Source: Adiantum capillus-veneris (lineage: Eukaryota > Streptophyta > Polypodiopsida > Polypodiales > Pteridaceae). From it: a stretch of DNA of 64,000 nt. Numbering within the stretch: position 1 is the stretch's first letter; each line of letters opens with the position of its first letter. The DNA lies in contig CM043964.1 in the NCBI GenBank assembly GCA_014529385.2, positions 130,910,920 through 130,974,919 on the forward strand, in the 5' to 3' direction. Below, piece after piece: positions 20,034 to 29,796 of this stretch. Position numbers and translations under genes: made by a program. Below the pieces are notes generated by a model. It was not told the DNA's origin. It saw nothing but the letters and a program-made list of their open reading frames with translations, and searched no databases.

Positions 20034-20215
20034 TGAGGTTGCAGGGATTTCATTAGCATTCAGGACTCTCATGTATGGCCTCTTAGTGTCGATACCCAAC
20101 ATAACAACTGCAATGGGAGCGTTTGTAGTTTGCATTGTCAGTCGTATGATGATTAACACTAGCATGATGTATCATGGAGCATTGCAGGTCATTACAGGAT
20201 ACTTGCAGGGTATGC
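20034..20215 (+). pseudogene. relic of Copia RNase H start in the array internal region
   Basis: The reading LMYGLLVSIPNITTAMG, then CIVSRMMIN and GALQVITGYLQGM, parallels the Copia stretch LMYAMVCTRPDIAHAVG...RYLKGT. The catalytic core that should follow is gone, leaving 60 codons of unrelated frame up to the polypurine tract. This shows the array derives from a Copia element by internal deletion. Confidence 0.6.
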
Positions 20216-20399
20216 ATGTTGATTCTGGTAGGGATATATGCTTACGCACATTGCTAGAGCCTACAATGTGGCATGCATTGGCTTTGAGAGAGCCGGTGGA
20301 CATAGGTTGAGATAAGTTTTCTCCCTTACCTATTGTACATACTACTAGGTCCTATAGCAGTACCACACTTATGAGCACATTCGTCTTTAGGTGGGAGAT

Positions 20400-20496
20400 T
20401 GTTGGGGTAAAGGCGGTATGCCTCTTACCCCAATCGAACATGCCAGAGACATTTGACCGCCCATTACTTGTACACACCTTATACTTTACTAGTTAG

Positions 20497-20550
<54 letters not shown>

Positions 20551-20583
20551 CCTCCACATACGCACCGCAATTGTGCACTCACA
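20400..20583 (+). repeat. LTR 2 of the short-element array (184 bp) with polypurine tract
   Basis: The purine tract aggtgggagat (20389-20399) precedes tgttggggtaaagg. The LTR ends ...gtgcactcaca and is followed by a mutated primer site. It serves as the 3' LTR of the first internal region and, at the same time, the 5' LTR of the second. The (TC)25 tract is at 20499-20548. Confidence 0.85.
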
Positions 20584-21264
20584 ATTCGTATCAGAGCGCA
20601 TGGTGATCGCAGAGAGCATGACGGTGTCAATATCTTTGAGGTAGTAGCTTGCTTGCTCACGGCGGTGGAGAAATCAAGAAATCTTGGAAGCTTTGTGAGA
20701 ATGCAATGGGAGCTTGTGAGCTCAATTGAGAGTGATGTATGCTCTTGTGGAAGCTTAGAAAGGAGTATGGAAGATAGTGTGTGAGTGAAGGTGTTGCCCT
20801 AAAAATTGCGTGTGCAGCAGCACTATTTTCATATTCGTTTTTCTCCTTGTAGAATATAGATTTGAGAATTTTTTGTGGAGTGCCCCTCCATTTTGATGTG
20901 TTTGTAGTACTTTGTAGAAGAAACTTTTTGCAAATTCCTTACCGTTTTGTTGATATTCAGCTCAGACTGTTGAGTGTATACAAAAATTTAAGAATTTTTG
21001 CTTTGGCATATTGTGCAAGTTTGATACACTTTTGGAAGCACGAAAGGTGCTCAAAGTTGGGTGCATAAGTTTTGAGCTGAATATGTAATTGTAGCTTGTG
21101 CAAAGCTTATGGTTTGAGGGTTTTTTGGTAGATTTGAACAAAGAATCAACAAAGAATCACGAAGGTGTTTACACACCATTGAAACAGTCTCTTGAGAGAC
21201 ACACGTTTTTTTTGGCACACACAAGGTGCAGAGCTGCTCCACCCACATCATGTGCTCTCTCTCT

Positions 21265-21376
21265 TAGAACCTTCCAATACTATCAATCAAGCATCTTAAA
21301 TCAAAATTTGACAAAATAGATATTGAAAGCTATTTTTCTTATTTTTAAAAGAGACCCAAAAATTGGGGATCTTACA
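21265..21376 (-). repeat. stub of the Gypsy C 3' LTR with polypurine tract
   Basis: The minus strand reads GTGTGGGAGGA (tract, 21377-21387) and then TGTAAGATCCCC at 21376, the LTR start. The sequence from 21265 (agaaccttccaatact) matches 32229 onward, with a small indel around 21345. Only about 112 bp remain. Confidence 0.85.
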
Positions 21377-21419
21377 TCCTCCCACACTTGAAAAACTCAA
21401 GGTGTGCTCACCTCAACAT

Positions 21420-22600
21420 GAAATCTGGATCATTTAGTCTCATTACATCATCACGTTCCCAAGTGGCATCTTCCTAAGGATATGTTGACCATTTAACAAG
21501 GTGTTCAATAATGGTCCGATTACATAGAGGCTTAGTTCTACTTTGAATATCACTTTGGGATATACTTCAAAAGTTCCATCAGTAGGGTAGATAATAGAGA
21601 ATCATCAAGAATGTGTTGCGAATTAGGTACATACTTCTTGAGTAAGCTGACGTGAAAAACATCATGCACTTTTATGTGTGGTAATAAAAATCTGTAAGCT
21701 TGATCATTAATCCTCTGTGTTATTACAAAGGTCCACAATATCTGGCACTGAGCTTCTTACACTTACATATTAATAAGGAGCTACGTTTGGCTTTCACTCT
21801 CAAAAATACCATATCACCCTCTTCAAAAAAATTGATAGATCGTTTAGGGTCAGCATAGCTCTTTTGCCTATCTTGGGCAGTCTTAATATCTTGCCGTATA
21901 AGATCTGTTTGTAGTTGCATTTCATCCAACGTTTATTTGGATGCATGAATTCGTATGAGAGGGTATGTCCACTTGAGTGGAGTAAGACACTCTTGTCCAT
22001 ACAGTGCTTGAAAAGGAAACATTCCAATTGAGAGTTAAAATGAGAAATTAGACGCAAATTCAACCAAATATAAACATCTAGTCTATTTACTCTGCTCATG
22101 CATACAATAAGCTCTTAATATGTCTTCAATGATTTGATTTATTCTTTCTGCCTGCCTATCAGTTTGAGGATGATAAGCAGTGCTAAAGGCCGACTGGGTT
22201 CTTGTAGCTAAGAATAAGGCTTTCCAAAAATTTGAGGTGAACTTTTCATCACGATCAGAGATTATCTGACGAGGTAAACCGTACATGAAAACACCTTTTA
22301 TGAATACTTGAGCTATATCCTTAGCCGTAAACATGGTCTTGACTAGGAATAAATGGGTCATTTTTGTAAGCATATCAACAACCACAAAAATAGAGTCATA
22401 TACCAGAGATGTAGGAAGTCTTATAATAAAATCCATGGATATGCATTCCCATTTCATTTGTGAAGCATCAATAGGTTGAAGTTTACCGGGGTATCAAACT
22501 CGTTCAACTTTAATATGTTGACATGTTAAACATCTTGTAACATAGTTCAACACATCACGCTTTAGTTCTGACCAAAAGAAACTCTTTTTTACAATAGAGT
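21420..22600 (-). pseudogene. Gypsy C integrase, GPY/F module and chromodomain
   Basis: The zinc-binding part ends YVTRCLTCQHIKVERV (near 22500-22550). The core runs 22083-22457: SMDFIIRLPTS, then ISDRDEKFTSNFWKAL, then AERINQIIEDILRAY. The Asp and Glu of the last two motifs are 35 residues apart, the standard DD35E spacing, and all three acidic residues are present. Later frames give KKLSARYCGP and FVITQRINDQAYRFLLP with VFHVSLLKKYV. A chromodomain at about 21440-21520 reads EHLVKWSTYP, a stop, then EDATWE. Chromodomains target integration to modified histones in this clade. At least four frame breaks. Confidence 0.88.
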
Positions 22601-22959
22601 AAGTCTTAATGTATCATAGATGTCATGCTATAAGTATGTCATAAGATTCCTGTAATATTTGAAGTTTGATTCCACCTTGATTTGGAATACAAAGATGATT
22701 ACTGAAGTAAAGGTCATCACCTTCAATGTGGAAGCCTTTGATTTGCCTTTCCTACTTCTCTGTGCAATTATTTAAGTTTATCAAGTGCTAGAGTTTTATA
22801 TAATACGGGTCCTGAGTCATACCTTCTCGAATAAGGTCAATTAAAGAAGTAGTAGAGGTTGTGACAGCCGCTACAATACTCTTCCTGGTTAAGGCATCGG
22901 CCACAATATGTTCCTTCCCAGGTTTGTATTCGATTCCAAAATCATATTCACATAACAAA

Positions 22960-24213
22960 TCCCTTCATCTTCGTTGTTGCATATTAAGGTCAGGTTGGGT
23001 GTAGATCCACTTCAGGCTTTTATGGTCGGTATGTAGTTCAAATCTCCTTTTAAGAAGATAATGTCGCCATACTTTAAGAGCATGCATAATGGACAATAAT
23101 TCCAAGTCATGTGTAGGATAATTTAACTCATGTATATGTAACTTACGAGATTCATAAGCTACTAGCTTTCCTTCTTGAGACAGAACACCACCGATTGCTT
23201 GTCCACTTGCATCAGTGAGCACAGTGAATTTCTTTGAGAAGTCTGGAAGCTGTAGTATTGGAGCATTCACCAAAGCTTCTTTGAGTTTCTCAAAAGTAGC
23301 TTGAGCACGTTCATTCCAATTAAACACTTTAGCCTTCTTAAGCGTATTAGTTAATGGAGATGCAATTTTAGCGTAGCCTTGAATAAATGTATGATACCAT
23401 CGTGTTAAACCAAGAAATCCACGTACTTCTCGTACTGATTTTGGTGTAGGCCAAGCTATAACAGCTTCGATCTTACTTGGCTCAGTAGAAACACCATCCT
23501 TGGATAAAATAAATCCCAAATATTCCACTTTGTCAGTGATGAAGGTGCATTTTCTATGTTTGGCATAAAGTTGATTTTGACGGAGAAGTTCAAGTACTTG
23601 CCGCATATGTTGTTCGTACTCTTCTCTGTTTCTTGAGTAAACCAAGATATCATCAAAGAAGATAAGAAAAAAAATCAAGATACTCTCGAAATATGTCGAT
23701 TATGAGACGATTAAAAGTTGTAGGAGCATTGGTAAGGCCAAAAGGCATAATTGTAAATTCATAATGTCCAAAACGAGTATTAAATTATATCTTTGGTATA
23801 TCCTCCTCCTTGATTCATATTTGGTAAAACCTTGACTTGAGATCAATTTTTGTGAAGACAAAAGCTCCATGTAATCGGTCAAGTAGTTCATAAATCCTTG
23901 GTATTGCATACTTATTCTTAACTGTTACCTGGTTCAATCCATGATAATCAGTACAAAGACGTAGAGTATTATCCCTCTTTTGATTAAAGAGAACAGGAGT
24001 ACTCCATGGAGAAGCGCTGGGTCGAATGAAGCCTTGTTCAAGAAGTTGAGTTAGTTGCTCCTTGAGTTCCACAGATTCAGGTACCGACATTTTGTATGGT
24101 CTACGTGCAACTGGTTGAGCACCTGGAGTAAGCTCTATTACATGATCAATATCACGCTTGGGTGATAACTGTGAAAGTTCTCTGAGGAATACATCATCAA
24201 TCCTGTTATCCAT
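22960..24213 (-). pseudogene. Gypsy C reverse transcriptase and RNase H
   Basis: Frame 23815-24213 covers the N-terminal half: [55 protein letters not shown] and [16 protein letters not shown] broken stretch (23680-23815) follows. Frame 22965-23678 then gives the catalytic [48 protein letters not shown] (RNase H Asp), GGVLSQEGKLVAYESRKL and FELHTDHKSLKWI. Both enzymes are recognisable end to end. The catalytic Asp residues are present; the damage is stops and shifts between the two frames. Confidence 0.9.
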
Positions 24214-24229
24214 TGGGGTTTAGGTGAAT

Positions 24230-24725
24230 CTATTTCTTCTCCTTAGGGTCAAGATTTACTAAGTAAATCCTTTCATTTTTCCTATAACTCTTCATAAGTT
24301 TGGTAAAGTTCACTAGTCTGAACTTAGGCTTTCCCCGTTTCCGAGTAACAGTAACTGTAACCCTATAGTTATTGTCATTTTCAAAAGTCAATGAAGCATC
24401 TTTACAATTTATGTGAGCATCATTGGCTTTAAGCCAATCCATCCTAGGATTCCATTGTAGATTTCTATGGGTAAGCTCTGAAGTTCACAGAAGTATTATG
24501 AGCATTCAAAACAAATGTCAAGTTACCCATTGAAAGTAGAAGATCTAACCTTCCTACCCTAGCTAATTCTACTGTAAGGTCTGTATCAGGGTGTTCAGGC
24601 AAAATGAGGTTTCTGATGCACTTAGGAGATAAGAAAGAATGTGTACTCCGTGAATCAATCAATAAGGTAAAATGGTTACCTTGATACTCCGCTGGGATTT
24701 GAATTATTGAAAATTGTTCATTCAC
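24230..24725 (-). pseudogene. Gypsy C aspartic protease and linker
   Basis: Frame 24465-24725 reads FTLLIDSRSTHSFLSPK. The expected motif is DSGSTHSF, so the essential Gly is Arg. It continues LPEHPDTDLTVELARVG. A shifted frame (24230-24442) has MDWLKANDAHINCKDASLTF, the segment that links protease to reverse transcriptase in Ty3/Gypsy elements. The protease is predicted inactive. Confidence 0.82.
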
Positions 24726-24739
24726 TCCCTATGTTCAAT

Positions 24740-25843
24740 TGCAGCATGAACATACCTGATTTCCTTTACCTCTAGCCCCTTGAGCTCTATTAACTTGAGG
24801 TCTTCCTTGAGGTCTTTGATTTCCTCCTCCTCCTATACAAGGTTGACGGTTAACATTTCCATTGTTGTTATTCTTGGAAGTTAATCCATTCTGGACAAAA
24901 GGTGGATTGCCTGGTCGGTTGTCTCTGGTTCTGGTTAGAGTTTTGCTAAAATCTTGAGGTTCCTATGAATTGTCGATGGTCTAGATCTAAAATTTCTGAA
25001 ATCCAATTCGGATTGAAGTTTCTATGATCATAATGGTCCACTAATCCTGTGAAGCTTGAATTGTTAAATGGACAATCCCTGGATTGATGACCAGGGTCAG
25101 GACAAGTGTAGCACAAATGATCTTGTCTAGCCTTCATACGTAATAAGCTCTCTCTTCTTTGCTGTGGATTTCCAGACCTTTGTTCCTTCTTGGGACGAGG
25201 CCTTTTGATTTTCTTTGTTCCTTCTGGTTTTCTCTTTCTGGTAGTAGATAACTCTATTTCAATGGGTTTGCCTGCATTAAGGACATCTGCAAAATTGGTA
25301 AGACGAAGACTCTGGAGACCAGTCTTCATAGGATTATGTAACCTTGACACGAATCGAGCTACCTTGACCTCTTGAGTCATCCCTATTGGAACATACTTGA
25401 CAAGGGTTAAGAATTGTTTTGAGAGTATGATTCCTGATCTCTGGTTCCTTTAGTAGTGTCAAGAAACTCATTCATAGGGTCTGAATGATAAACTTTGTTT
25501 TGATAGTTCTTCTTGAGCTGGGTTTTAAGGTAATCCCAAGTTGCAGCATTGGGATCAACATTGTTTTTTGTGAAATGGTCTCTCCACGAATGCTTGGTTG
25601 TTTTCTCTAGTTTGAACTTAGCAATAATAGCTTTGTTTACTACAAACAAATGAGCCAAATCAAAGTAGTCATCCATGCGCTCAATCCAATCCTCAAGAAC
25701 TTTGCCTTCATCTTTGCCTTCCCATTAAAATTTCCAGGTTGAGACTTGTGAAGCATAGTATCGATGTATCTATCAATGATGGTGTGTTGAAGAACAATAG
25801 GCGCAGTTACATTAGCAGCAGCCGCATTTCCTGTAGGAGGCAT
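24740..25843 (-). pseudogene. Gypsy C Gag with zinc knuckle
   Basis: Starting at an ATG at 25843 the frame reads MPPTGNAAAANVTAP, HTIIDRYIDTMLHKSQPGNF and, after a shift near 25660, RMDDYFDLAHLFVVNKAIIA. It continues HSWRDHFTKNNVDPNAATWD and TQLKKNYQNKVYHSDPMNEF, the capsid-like Retrotrans_gag domain. Frame 24946-25380 adds a basic stretch and the knuckle CYTCPDPGHQSRDC (C-x2-C-x4-H-x4-C complete, about 25070-25120). The stretch 24740-24946 is Gln/Arg/Asn-rich spacer. Gag packages the element RNA. Confidence 0.85.
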
Positions 25844-26509
25844 GGTAACTTACTGCACCATATCAACCAAGGTCACACTTAGTGAAATATTCTAATCCAC
25901 TCAAAGTCTTTTAAGTCAAATAGACTAGACAGTTGAAGATAAGATAGGAGCGAAATAAGAGAAAGAATAATGAATAAATTAATCCAATTTCTATATCACA
26001 AAACTTTGGGGTTCCGAAAAGTCTACAAGGTGTCTTGAAAGTTTCTAATAAATCATAATGGCTCTAACATAATGCATGATCCCAAAAATCCTTTTTAATC
26101 TTTGGTTGAAACATTTCTTCCTTGGCGTGTGAGTCATACCATTGTTGAGTAAAGGATTTGTTTGTTACAAGTACCCCCATTTCGGAGTGGAAAATTGCCT
26201 TCTTATACCCGAACTAGTCATCGAAGTAAGCGGATTCTTTTGGAAACACATCCGGTGTGTTCCACACAACTGAGCTGTGTATATTTTCACAATCTACAAG
26301 GCATTGAGGTCTGTTTAGGCATTATATAAAACTTTTACATGGCGAGGATTGTGGTTTAGTGACTTTCCAAATAAGTCAAAGAACAACTTCCAAGGCACCG
26401 AGCTAAGGGAATGTTGGTCGTTGGCTTCGCATTGACGGCCCCATACATTGAACATAACAATGTCGAAACATCCCGTAGCCATTACTAAGGGAAGTATGTT
26501 TCTAGCTAT
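25844..26509. other. gap between the extra frames and Gag of Gypsy C
   Basis: Stop-rich on both strands, with no motif I recognise. It belongs by position to the internal region of Gypsy C. Confidence 0.5.
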
Positions 26510-26830
26510 TTATGTTTCCTTTGTCAGTTTTAAGGTGAGTTTATAAGCATTTATATACAATATTTGGTTAGTGACAACAATCTCCTCTCCCAACTTGGAT
26601 TGTATCCACTCGATACTCCCAACAAGCGAGGGTTTATGCTCAGGTAGTCTAAACTCGGGGTTTCCTACAACGTAATGGTACCAAGCTCGGAATGTATTAG
26701 GTACAATACAATCCATGGACATCAACCTTTTCTTCTCTTCCCCATTATGTGTGCAGTGACAAGCCTTTGCACTTCCACTCGAGTTTGAAGATGCTCCTCC
26801 ACCATAATGCGGGAGAGGATATTTGCCCAT
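26510..26830 (-). CDS. extra pre-gag frame d of Gypsy C, unknown function
   Basis: An ATG-initiated frame of 106 codons. It has a Gly/Ser-rich stretch near the N-terminus (GGGASSNSSGSAKACHC), then CIVPNTFRAWYHYVVGN, SIEWIQSKLGEEIVVTNQ and ILYINAYKLT. The second half resembles frame b: VPNT-xx-AW-xx-YV, then a Trp/Lys/Gly stretch, then LY-(I/V)-N. The two therefore look like repeated copies of one small domain. It lies sense to Gypsy C, between its primer site and Gag. I do not recognise the family. It could be the intact part of a larger decayed protein. Confidence 0.45.
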   Translation of the reverse strand: MGKYPLPHYGGGASSNSSGSAKACHCTHNGEEKKRLMSMDCIVPNTFRAWYHYVVGNPEFRLPEHKPSLVGSIEWIQSKLGEEIVVTNQILYINAYKLTLKLTKET

Positions 26831-27000
26831 ATCCCTCGAGGTAAGATGTCAGTCATTTACACACACACCCCATCACTCAAGTTAGTTAGAATGATAAAAC
26901 CAAGATTCAAACTCAATTTTTCTATCCTCAAAACAATATGTGATATTAAAATCATTTTTTTATAACCGTAGAAGACAAAAAAAAAAGATACTTAGTGTCT

Positions 27001-27460
27001 TTAGGGGGATACATAAATATGAAAGGATCCTACGAACCAATTATTGGTTCCTACAGCCGAGGTTCTACCCTTATACTTGTTCACATCTTGAGTTTCAAAG
27101 TTTAGAACTTCAACTTGTGCGTTAAAATTCACGTCTTCCTTTTCGTACCATTTCTCTCCTCATGATACATCCATGGGTGGTAATCCATTGGAGCAGTTTA
27201 CATGAGCATGCCATTCATTTACATCATCTCTGTAGAAATATCTACTCAAGTTCACTACCATTGGTTGTGCCTGGGCAAAGTCACTAATGCACCTGGGCTT
27301 TTCGTAGTTATCAAAGGTAATGGTAACATTGTGAGGATTGTAATTGAGAATATGCCCATAGACTCTATTGAACCCTTCTTGGGGTACATAATAGAATTGG
27401 TTGCCACCATTTGAATTCTTCCATACTCTGATTATGACCTTTCACAAAAGTTGTATCTTT
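27001..27460 (-). pseudogene. extra pre-gag frame c of Gypsy C, unknown, one internal stop
   Basis: A continuous minus-strand frame with a single TGA near 27160. It reads WKNSNGGNQFYYVPQEGF, NRVYGHILNYNPHNVTITF, VNLSRYFYRDDVNEWHAHV and, after the stop, EKWYEKEDVNFNAQVEVLNF and NNWFVGSFHIYVSP before a TAA at 27001. The composition (many Tyr, Val, Asn, Phe in alternation) suggests a beta-strand-rich fold. There is no ATG near the start, so this is probably an internal piece of a longer product. No family is recognised. Confidence 0.45.
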
Positions 27461-27497
27461 GGTTTAGCATGAGGGCCTTCTTACTAAGTATGAGTTC

Positions 27498-27820
27498 TCA
27501 ACTCGTTATGTCCAAAAGAGAACACAAGTTAACGTAAAGAACATATCCTTGCACTTTAATGTCGCCTTCTTGGATCTTTTCCTTTACCCAACGCTATGTG
27601 TTGGTCATAAACCTATCAGGCACTTGTGTTCGATGTTCAAGTTGAGCTTCAACATATAACTCCCATGCTACGTAAGTGTTTGGTACAAGGTAGTCTCTAG
27701 TCCCATTTGAAGTTCGAACCACTTTAATTCTCCAATGTAAACTGAATCCAACCGCATAATTGAAAAAGGCCTTTTGTGAAAATCACTTGGGAGTTCATCT
27801 AGACAATTAAGAAGATCCAT
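27498..27820 (-). pseudogene. extra pre-gag frame b of Gypsy C, unknown, one frameshift
   Basis: It starts at an ATG (27820): MDLLNCLDELPSDFHKRPFS, then IMRLDSVYIGELKWFELQMG. A frameshift near 27700 leads to TRDYLVPNTYVAWELYVEAQ, RTQVPDRFMTNT, a TAG, then RWVKEKIQEGDIKVQGY and VLYVNLCSLL. The VPNT...AW...YV and LYVN blocks match frame d, which points to a duplicated domain. It ends at 27498. The family is unknown. Confidence 0.45.
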
Positions 27821-27928
27821 TTAAAAACAAGACAAGGAGAGAGAAGACTTAGTACACATGTGAATCAAAACTGATCTTGTACTTCTTTTATTCATCAAAA
27901 ATCTGATTTTTAAGATTCCATTACAATA

Positions 27929-28416
27929 TTACGGATGTCTTGGAGCCAATTCTTGAAATACTCTTTTAACTCTCATGACAGGGTATTCTCTCAGACCTCC
28001 CATGCGACAACGTGGTTTGTAGTTATCTTCTAGTTTTTCTTTCCATATGACAGCTGCAAGAGCTTCAAACTTCTTAGCAACTTTAACAATCCTTAACATT
28101 TGGGAGTGCATCACCAAGTAGTAGAGCATGTCTTCTAGGCCTAACCACATTCTAAGTTGAAGTAGCATGAGGTTGGCAAACCGTCGTCAATGTAGATAAA
28201 GAATTGACGGAAGGGTTCTTGGTGACGAGGAAGGTAACTACGGTCAACACTCTTCCAATAAGTTGCGCTTCCTGGCATGCCAAACACTTTGGTCCCGATT
28301 TCTAAGTAAAAGAGTTCCCTTTCATCCCTTGACAATCGTGTCACCATATTGTTGAATGCTATGGCCAAAACCTCATTCCCCTGGCTAAAGAATTGATACG
28401 TCACTTTGAGAGCCAT
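27929..28416 (-). pseudogene. extra pre-gag frame a of Gypsy C, unknown, one frameshift
   Basis: This is the first frame after the primer site, starting at an ATG (28416): MALKVTYQFFSQGNEVLAIA, FNNMVTRLSRDERELFYLEI, GSATYWKSVDRSYLPRHQEP, FFIYIDDG. A shift near 28165 leads to FANLMLLQLRMWLGLEDMLY, MLRIVKVAKKFEALAAVIW, CRMGGLREYPVMRVKRVF and a stop at 27929. Joined, it is about 160 codons, largely helical in appearance with a basic C-terminal part. No similarity to Gag or Pol is visible and I do not recognise the family. Its strand and position suggest it is carried by the element and expressed from its LTR. Confidence 0.5.
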
Positions 28417-28662
28417 TTGTTGCTACAAAACAAACATTCAAAGAAATCACAACATCGTTGAACACTTCAACCACTTTACCATGACTCAAACCCAACACTT
28501 CCATTCAAGAAGACAAGTCAAATGCGCACCACCAACAAATGTCACTTATAGATGCATCATGAATACAATATCCTTTCCCAAACAGCATGCATGAATGCAT
28601 GCATGATGCATAACTAATTTGACTAGTATCAGACTTTAGGCTATCCCCATAACCTTAAGCAT

Positions 28663-28676
28663 AGGCTTTGATACCA
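28663..28676 (-). other. primer-binding site of Gypsy C (initiator tRNA-Met type)
   Basis: The minus strand reads TGGTATCAAAGCCT two bases inside the LTR end at 28679. It differs from the consensus TGGTATCAGAGC by one base. Confidence 0.85.
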
Positions 28677-28948
28677 GGTGAGAGATACCCCTCCTCGGGG
28701 GTCTGTGCACAAAATATACAATCTACACCTTTATACAATTTTCAATATACATTAGAGTTGCAGAAGCATTTGCATAGGGGAGGAGCTCTCAGCACACTGA
28801 CCAGGCATGGAGTTTAGGCCATGAGCCACACTGCATCCAGAGGTACCTAGCGGCTAGTGCTACCTCTAAATGGGTGTTATGAATGAAAGCTTACTCAAGA
28901 AAAATATAACATTGTGGAGGGTGAATATATGTGTACACCGCATTACGG

Positions 28949-28950
28949 GA

Positions 28951-28992
<42 letters not shown>

Positions 28993-28993
28993 G
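28949..28993 (-). repeat. (GA)n microsatellite in the Gypsy C LTR, (CT)n in element sense
   Basis: About 22 GA units with one interruption (aaag). In the sense of the element it is a CT tract about 270 bp before the primer site. Confidence 0.95.
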
Positions 28994-29600
28994 ATATAGT
29001 GGAGGAGAAAATAGATGTGCAGAGACGTGAGAGAATGACAATAGAGAATTCTTAAATGCCCCATCTAAATGAAACAGGCAATCATGTATTAATGCAATGA
29101 CAAAATCTGGGTATACCATAACATCAAAAGTTTATGACAAAATAAGTAGCAGAGCACCGGACCCTGTGTAGGGATGGACCGGTCCACCCATCCACATCCA
29201 CTCTACTACGGACATAGAGAATTTCACTTCGCTGGGAGCGAGCCAGAACACCTCCAACCTACCTGAGCCAGACATAAGCTTAGGCCGGTTCGCTTCTTTC
29301 CATGAACCTGAGCTCTGAAAGGATCCTAAGTACAAGTAGCTGTTAGGGTATCAACACCAACCACCCAGTTTAGATGCCATGTCTCTTCGATGCCTAGCAC
29401 CGGGTGTCAAGGCATAGCCAAGGCAAAATCCCTGACGCGTTAGCCGTGTAGGCCATTCAATCCCCGACGCACTAACCATGTAGATGAGCCTAACAAAAAA
29501 GAAGACCTAGGTAACACCCCCGATCTAGCAAAGCCCCAGGTCAACGACCCTTTAGTCTAAGGCTAAGCGATGTAGGTGATCCTAGTCTTGTAGCGACGCT

Positions 29601-29796
29601 TCCATGAGAAACATGACACATGAGTCCAATCACAATAGCACTTTCCATATGCACATACAATCTTTTCCAAGCAGTTAGACTGTACAGGGTCTCTACCTTC
29701 CATGAGAAACATAACACGGCAGTCCAATCACAATAGCACTTTCCATATGCACATACAATCTTTTCCAAGCAGTTAGACTGTACAGGGTCTCTACCT
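29601..29796. repeat. 98-bp tandem duplication in the Gypsy C LTR
   Basis: The string tccatgagaaacat begins at 29601 and again at 29699, and the following 84 bases (...gcagttagactgtacaggg) repeat with few changes. Confidence 0.95.

Larger units (their letters stand above)
18999..21263 (+). mobile_element. tandem array of short non-autonomous LTR elements (Copia-derived)
   Basis: The order is LTR (18999-19260), primer site, internal region, polypurine tract, LTR (20400-20583), primer site, then a second partial internal region ending at 21263. One LTR is shared between two internal regions, as expected from unequal recombination between elements. The internal region keeps only a relic of Copia RNase H (about 20034-20215), so the element depends on others for mobility. 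The array is cut on the right by the stub of the Gypsy C 3' LTR. Confidence 0.8.

Noticed and set aside
27001-28416. Extra frames of Gypsy C as a plant pararetrovirus insertion
   Set aside because: No movement-protein, coat zinc-knuckle or reverse-transcriptase motif is in the segment, and it lies cleanly between the primer site and Gag of the chromovirus.
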